Shown here: positions 63,673 through 64,000 of the stretch, in pieces
Numbering within the stretch: the first letter of the stretch is position 1
Layout of the letters: every line of letters starts with the position of its first letter
Assembly (NCBI RefSeq): GCF_964063345.1
Contig: NZ_OZ061318.1
Coordinates: 4,650,001 to 4,714,000, forward strand
Length of the DNA: 64,000 bases
Source: Pseudomonas lini
Lineage (GTDB): Bacteria; Pseudomonadota; Gammaproteobacteria; Pseudomonadales; Pseudomonadaceae
Reading direction: 5' to 3'
The notes under the pieces: model-generated
What the model saw: only the letters and a program-made list of their open reading frames with translations
Databases searched by the model: none
Told to the model about the DNA's origin: nothing
Program-made: the position numbers and the translations under genes

Positions 63673-64000
63673 TTACCAAAGGGCAACGCTATAGCTCACC
63701 AGCAGACGCACTTCATCGGCATCGCGAGCAGAGTAGTTGGAACGGTAGGTGGCATTGCGCAGGCGTACGGCGACATCTTTCAGGGTGCCGCTTTGTACGA
63801 CGTATTTGATCTCGGTGTTGCGTTCCCACTCCTTGCCTTCATCACCGTTCTTGAGCTTGATGTTGTCACCGCTTACGTAACGGCTCATGAAGCTCAGGCC
63901 GGGAATGCCGAGTTTGGAGAAATCGTAATCGTAACGTGCCTGCCAGGAGTGTTCTTCGGCGCCGGCAAAGTCATTGATCTGCACGAAGTTGACCAGGTAC
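63673..64000 (-). CDS. OprD-family porin, C-terminal part (OpdH-like, cut by window edge)
   Basis: The visible 108 codons read IQINDFAGAEEHSWQARYDY-like strands: SWQARYDYDFSKLGIPGLSF, MSRYVSGDNIK and a C-terminal SYSVALW ending in an aromatic residue as in OprD porins. It lies 39 bp upstream of tctC on the same strand. OpdH, an OprD-family tricarboxylate porin, is known with tct genes, so a role in citrate-type uptake is inferred. Confidence 0.85.
   Translation of the reverse strand, partial: YLVNFVQINDFAGAEEHSWQARYDYDFSKLGIPGLSFMSRYVSGDNIKLKNGDEGKEWERNTEIKYVVQSGTLKDVAVRLRNATYRSNYSARDADEVRLLVSYSVALW

Overview
The window looks like chromosome of a fluorescens-group Pseudomonas. The evidence is the gene content (an EmhABC/TtgABC-type efflux operon with its TetR repressor, XenB, PhaG, OlsBA, OprD-family porins, a tripartite tricarboxylate transporter), the high GC, and the many REP/REPIN palindromes of the GTGGGAGCGGGCTTGCCCGC type. 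Species cannot be fixed from the window alone.

Layout. 0-1.4 kb: start of an OprD-family porin, then an eight-unit ~60-bp tandem array bounded by REP arms. 1.5-8.2 kb: efflux operon emhABC (minus) and divergent emhR with a conserved operator/promoter. 8.3-12 kb: a DMT exporter, then a minus-strand ArsR-MFS-XenB operon. 12-19 kb: acpH, the ornithine-lipid genes olsBA with a Pho-box-like site, a short acyl-CoA-dehydrogenase-like protein, a serine hydrolase, YceI and a cardiolipin-synthase-like protein. 19-29 kb: bglX, a LemA/TPM cluster, a Trm13-like methyltransferase, transporters, PfpI, YegP and a SIR2-like DUF4917 protein. 29-37 kb: an iron alcohol dehydrogenase, an MFS gene preceded by a truncated PLP-enzyme remnant, then LysR-CoA transferase-HMG-CoA-lyase-like-MFS, which reads as a catabolic cassette for a branched dicarboxylic acid. 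37-45 kb: fosA, LysE, a PAS-GAF-GGDEF protein, small stress proteins, a lone HsdR-N-type nuclease-like protein, a pair of AidA/PixA paralogues, and tam.

45.4-54 kb: an 8.5-kb segment carrying a caa3-like terminal oxidase (diheme CoxB, CoxA, two subunit-III-type proteins, subunit IV), two poorly characterised proteins and a Fic protein. It ends exactly at tRNA-Gly(CCC). A degenerate direct repeat of the tRNA 3' end and its downstream flank lies at the other border, so I read it as a probable old tRNA-targeted insertion. No integrase is seen.

54-64 kb: phaG, rsuA with a CWC zinc-ribbon-like protein, two tandem Tyr-rich lipoproteins with a shared leader, a 3-hydroxyisobutyryl-CoA-hydrolase-like enzyme, ung, and the operon oprD/opdH-like-tctC-tctB-tctA-abrB (minus, running off the right edge).

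The strongest leads for something new are the tRNA-bordered oxidase/Fic segment, the clustered operator-like repeats before fic, the REP-derived tandem array, and a REP variant that supplies the C-terminus of a membrane transporter.
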